Shown: positions 1 through 64,000 of the stretch, piece by piece
How the letters are laid out: each line of letters starts with the position of its first letter
Numbering within the stretch: position 1 is the first letter of the stretch
DNA from: Phymorhynchus buccinoides
Taxonomy: Eukaryota; Mollusca; Gastropoda; Neogastropoda; Raphitomidae
Direction: 5' to 3'
Length of the DNA: 64,000 bases
Assembly (NCBI GenBank): GCA_017654935.2
Contig: CM065684.1
Span: 50,869,955-50,933,954 of the forward strand
Program-made: the position numbers and the translations under genes
Notes under the pieces: model-generated
The model's database searches: none
The model's input: only the letters and a program-made list of their open reading frames with translations
Told to the model about the DNA's origin: nothing

Positions 1-209
1 CAATCATGATACCTTTCATTAACAGTGAGAATTCTCCTTGTGAAGTACAGGAGCTTTGAAAGGCGTGCGTCAAATGAGATATCTGTTTATTCATAAAATT
101 GTCAATCACGATACCTTTTATTAACAGTCAGAATTCTCATGGTGAAGCACACGAGCTTTGAAAGGCGTGCATCAAATGAGATATCTGTTTATTCATAACA
201 TCATCAATC
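1..209. repeat. Direct repeat, two ~104-bp units
   Basis: Two near-identical units (about 1-105 and 106-209) share acctttcatt/acctttta, gagctttgaaaggcgtgc and tcaaatgagatatctg. A short third echo of tacctttaacgacatac follows to 250. 250-428 shows nothing recognisable. Confidence 0.7.
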
Positions 210-428
210 ACGACAATACCTTTAACGACATACCTTTAACGACATACATGTACCTTTAACTTACAGTGGGAATCAAAAGTATAAAGTAAAAACAGCAAAT
301 GGGGGCATCGACTTATGTCTCAAACGATGCAAGCTGGAAATGTGATCAGAATATTAATTTTTCCAAACTGATTTCAGAATAATTACAGACAGAAACACAC
401 CATTCTACTCATACCTTCAATAAAGCGA

Positions 429-651
429 TGGCTTGGAGTCAAAGCGGACTATCTTTAGATAGTCCATTGATGTATTATTGAACCTATTACAAAAACTAAT
501 AACTTGTATCAAACAATGACTGCAGAAATATATAAAGGGGGTTTTGCTTTTTATATTTCAGCAGTCTTTTTTTTATACAAGTTATTAGTTTTCGTTCAAT
601 AATATGTCAATGGACTATCTAAAGATAGTCCGTTTTGACTCCAAGCCATTG
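429..651. mobile_element. Hairpin MITE with ~70-bp inverted arms
   Basis: Arm 429-500 (ggcttggagtcaaagcgga, then agatagtccattga) is mirrored by 577-650 (ending ctccaagccatt). Also within each arm ctatcttt/aaagatag is self-complementary. No coding capacity; looks like a non-autonomous DNA element 134 bp past the exon 21 donor in gene direction. Confidence 0.75.
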
Positions 652-784
652 AAAATTTAATCTTGGCGACAGAGTAACCAATACATGCAGCGCAGTGGGG
701 AAAACGGAACCCAACAAAAGTTCAGCGTTCTTAGCAAAAGTGAATCCAACATGGCACAAAACAGCAACAGAGCACCACACTGAC

Positions 785-61229
<60,445 letters not shown>

Positions 61230-61269
61230 CTGCAAAGCAAAGAAACATGCATACTGTACATAAGAAGTT

Positions 61270-61530
61270 ATGTGTGTGTGTGTGTGTGTGTGTGGTGTGG
61301 TGTGGTGTGGTGTGGTGTGGTGTGGTGTGGTGTGGTGTGGTGTGGTGTGGTGTGGTGTGGTGTGGTGTGGTGTGGTGTGGTGTGGCGTGGCGTGGCGTGG
61401 CGTGGCGTGGCGTGGCGTGGCGTGTTGTGTTGTGTTGTGTTGTGTTGTGTTGTGTTGTGTTGTGTTGTGTTGTGTTGTGTTGTGTTGTGTTGTGTTGTGT
61501 TGTGTTGTGTTGTGTTGTGTTGTGTTGTGT

Positions 61531-61572
<42 letters not shown>
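61270..61572. repeat. Layered pentanucleotide/dinucleotide array
   Basis: In order: (TG)n, then about 18 GGTGT units (61291-61384), about 8 GGCGT units (61385-61424), about 21 TTGTG units (61425-61530), then (TG)n to 61572. Neighbouring blocks differ by single bases. It starts about 40 bp upstream of the exon 1 acceptor in gene direction. Confidence 0.95.
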
Positions 61573-61574
<2 letters not shown>

Positions 61575-61667
61575 TAAACTGTTTGGTCATCGTACAATAG
61601 CGGCCTCAGAACCAAGTTCTGCAAAACAAAACAAACATGCATACCATACATAAGATTAAGAAGTTAT

Positions 61668-61675
<8 letters not shown>
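61573..61675 (-). pseudogene. Partial copy of PLCB4 exon 1 (acceptor, 5' UTR, ATG)
   Basis: Matches the real exon 1 region (ggcctcagaaccaagttctg, acatgcata, aagaagttatgtgtg). ATG at 61590-61588 opens MTKQFK, then runs into the repeat array as His-Thr. A TTTTGCAG acceptor is kept; no donor is seen. Confidence 0.85.
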
Positions 61676-61743
<68 letters not shown>

Positions 61744-61762
61744 GTGCATGTGTGTGTGTGTG
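61676..61762. repeat. (TG)n tract between exon 1 copies
   Basis: Near-pure (TG)n with one GCG and one GCA step, part of the repeated exon 1 block. Confidence 0.93.
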
Positions 61763-61830
61763 CTTAAACTGGTCATCAGACAATAGTGGCCTCTGTACCA
61801 AGTTCTGCAAAACAAAGAAAAGGGGACATA
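61763..61830 (-). pseudogene. Second, more decayed copy of PLCB4 exon 1
   Basis: ggcctctgtaccaagttctg and a TTTTGCAG acceptor are kept; ATG at 61776-61774 is followed by a deletion, giving MTSLST. 61831-62255 beyond it shows nothing recognised. Confidence 0.75.
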
Positions 61831-62299
61831 CCATTGTTCCAACATACCGCTAGTCCCACACATCATTTTTTTTTAATGTGAGTGTGTGCAATGCACATGT
61901 ATTTATATACTGGATAGGCTTGTGTGTGTGAGTGTGTATGTATGTGTTTATGTGCGCATGCATGCGTTTTTCTGGGTTTGACAAACACAAACAGAGAGAG
62001 AGACATTTTGTGGGAGTAGCGGAGTGTGGGACTAGTCATATCATGGATGTAAAATTACAGCACTGCTATGGGATTAACAGTATGTGGGAACAATCATTAC
62101 AATGGTATGCTTCCAATTAAACAAAGGAAGTTCTAGATTGTCTTACATGTGTGCGTACATGCATTCGTTTGTTCTTTGACTTAACAGTTCATCACTGTAA
62201 CAGCATTTAAGCTATATTTACCAGCCACGAAGCCAGACGGTAATGTTTTCAGAGAATTCTGTTTGTTCCTGACTATCTGACTATCTATGAATCAGACTA

Positions 62300-62720
62300 T
62301 GTGAACACGATGTTTGAACGGAGGTACCAAGGAAGCTGAAATTTTGCATGCGGATAGGTACAAAGAATATATAGGCCAAGTTTCAAAATGAAGGTCATAG
62401 TTAAAAAGTCAAGGTCACTGGAGCCGAAAATGCTGCCGAGCACCTGGCACGATAACGTTTGACCTAGGACACTCACATTTTGCATGCGGACAGATAAAAT
62501 ATCAAGGCCAGGTTTGAAAAGGAAGGTCATTGGTCAACGGTCAAGGTCACTGGTGCCAAAAATGCTGCTAACCACCTGGGCCTGTGTTCATATTGAGATA
62601 GCATGATACTTATCATCATGATATCTTAGAAGTCATATTATCCTTGTGAAATAAAGGTTCGCACAGCTGCGAGGCGAGGCTCTCCAGCCGAAAATACTGC
62701 AGAGCGGCTGGTGATCTAGC
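62300..62720. repeat. Interspersed repeat with two internal halves
   Basis: attttgcatgcggataggta and attttgcatgcggacagata; aaaatgaaggtcatag and aaaaggaaggtcattg; tcaaggtcactggagcc and tcaaggtcactggtgcc, about 130 bp apart. Shares the aaggtcaaggtca style of 4600-4620. Family unknown. Confidence 0.65.
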
Positions 62721-63893
62721 ATCTTAACACTCTAGTAGACACGTTTGTACGCAATATAAGACGCAAACCCAGCACCCAACATCAAACCTTCAGGCTCTAT
62801 CTTGGAAAAGACAGAAATAAAAGTAACAAAGCCAGCACAGAATAGAAAACAGCCGGGGTGGGGTGTGCTCAGAATGACTCAGTGATGCTGAGATCCGCTA
62901 AAGAAGGGAACTGACTCTCTACAGAAGGTAAACCAAGTGTCATGTGCACTGGAGAAATTTCTTTAATGGCCTCTACTCCCTTGACGGAGAATAGAAATAC
63001 CAAGCTTGTCCACCAGTCATCAAAATGCTTTCAGCCATTACTGATTTTCAATCTTCCTTATTATTTTAACACAGTCTCTACAGACACTCTGTCAATCTGC
63101 GTACTTTCTTATCATACTATGCTTTTTAAAAATCTATACAGTAATTTTAGTGTTCAAAGAGAACCGAGTTATCTAGAATTGAGAAGATAATATTTTGTTT
63201 ATAATAGGTCAAGTGCTCTGTGTTGCAATAGTTCAATAGTCCTCAAATATGTCTATTTTTGCGGCAACAATTTGTTCAACAGATAATGAGAGTGAATATG
63301 ACTTTTTTTATGATTATCTAAAATTGACTGCCTCATTTACAATTACATTATTCAAAGGAACATCAGCAACAAATTGTCCCTTCCAGCACTGCCATATAGG
63401 CTATTATAGCACTTCTCTCTCTTATGTCCAAGTTGTAAAACAAAGTTTCATAACGCTCCACAACTGATAATTTGATGCTTGCCAGCATTTTGTTTTTTTA
63501 ATTATAAATGCAACTCTATAGTGCTTGGAAGAAAGTCTGGTGTTTCTGACATTGTGTTTGCGTAGGTGAACCAGGGATATTAGCATGAGGATCTAGGACG
63601 TTAATATCACAATGCGCTACAAATTGTTATGACAATGCACTAAACCCAAAGTCATTCTACAGTGTACTTAAGATTATCAGGACAGCAGCAATGCTCAAAA
63701 CTGAAACAATTCAAATATGCTTGAGAAGACTGATATCATAATGATAATAATTCATTTTATAAAAACAAATCAGGGCTATCATGTATTTTAACTACCCCCC
63801 CCCCCCCTTAATTTTTTATTTTCTCGGTTCTTTCACCTCTTTTACTTTTAGTCTTGCCTTTCTTCCTATTGGGATCTGCAGCGAACACCTTTT
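62721..63893. other. Upstream region, nothing recognised
   Basis: AT-rich, one C run (63796-63808). No promoter or 5' UTR exon of PLCB4 could be supported by eye. Confidence 0.45.
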
Positions 63894-64000
63894 GCAAGAG
63901 TGAATGCCCTTGGAGGGTGGGGGAAGATGGTTCAGTACTGACCAGACAGGGGGATAACTCTCGCCAATAACCCCTATTTGATGCCACTAAATGGCAGCCT
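63894..64000. repeat. Edge copy of the 54300 repeat
   Basis: gcaagagtgaatgcccttgg, ttcagtactgaccagacagg and gatgccactaaatggcagcc; continues past the window. Confidence 0.6.

Noticed and set aside
1..784. Next PLCB4 exon (FWNAGCQM region)
   Set aside because: Looked for on the minus strand and not found; it must lie off the left edge.
62721..64000. PLCB4 promoter or 5' UTR exon
   Set aside because: No TATA/initiator arrangement or donor could be distinguished from background.

Overview
The window is eukaryotic, repeat-rich DNA with long introns. It carries most of one recognisable host gene, on the minus strand, buried in transposons, minisatellites and microsatellites. A PLCB4/norpA-class phospholipase C-beta protein, long (CA)n tracts, LINE tails, MITE-like elements and a DIRS retrotransposon together suggest an animal, probably a lophotrochozoan. 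I favour a mollusc, perhaps a gastropod, but the sequence does not prove it.

The host gene runs right to left, from the start codon at 61201 to an exon at 785-857, and continues off the left edge. I placed 22 exons from protein similarity recalled from the family, GT-AG splice sites and phase. All junction phases agree. Using one of two alternative exons, they sum to 2,094 nt (698 codons): PH domain (exons 1-5), EF hands (5-10), catalytic X half (11-15), acidic X/Y linker (16-19) and the start of the Y half (19-21). Catalytic His327, Asn328, Glu357, Asp359, His374 and Glu408 are all present. The rest of the Y half, the C2 domain and the C-terminal coiled coil must lie beyond position 1.

Three features of the gene stand out. 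First, exons 20A (8919-9003) and 20B (5504-5588) are both 85 nt, have the same phase and are homologous (13 of 27 whole codons identical). They behave like a mutually exclusive pair in the catalytic barrel. Second, parts of three exons with one splice site each have been tandemly amplified: exon 1 (acceptor and start codon, 3 copies), exon 3 (acceptor and 5' coding part, 8 copies of a 79-bp unit) and exon 19 (3' coding part and donor, about 8 copies of a 193-bp unit). Third, (UG)n tracts in the pre-mRNA lie just downstream of five donors, and intron 9 carries (UG)n by its donor and (AC)n by its acceptor.

Introns, left to right. 0.9-2.6 kb: 54/69-bp minisatellite. 3.9-4.2 kb: (TG)n. 6 kb: TIR element. 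9.06-11.2 kb: 66-bp minisatellite. 12-13.4 kb: exon-19 partial copies. 14-29 kb: scattered MITE-like elements. 31-33 kb: LINE 3' ends and a TIR element. 34.8-41.0 kb: a decayed DIRS-like retrotransposon in the same orientation as the gene. 42-44.7 kb: dense small repeats. 45.5-47.05 kb: 56-bp minisatellite. 50-58 kb: further MITE and SINE-like copies, one nested. 58.5-59.6 kb: LINE 3' fragment. 59.8-60.8 kb: 490-bp direct duplication. 61.3-61.6 kb: layered pentanucleotide array. I saw no convincing second host gene, tRNA, rRNA or CRISPR array.
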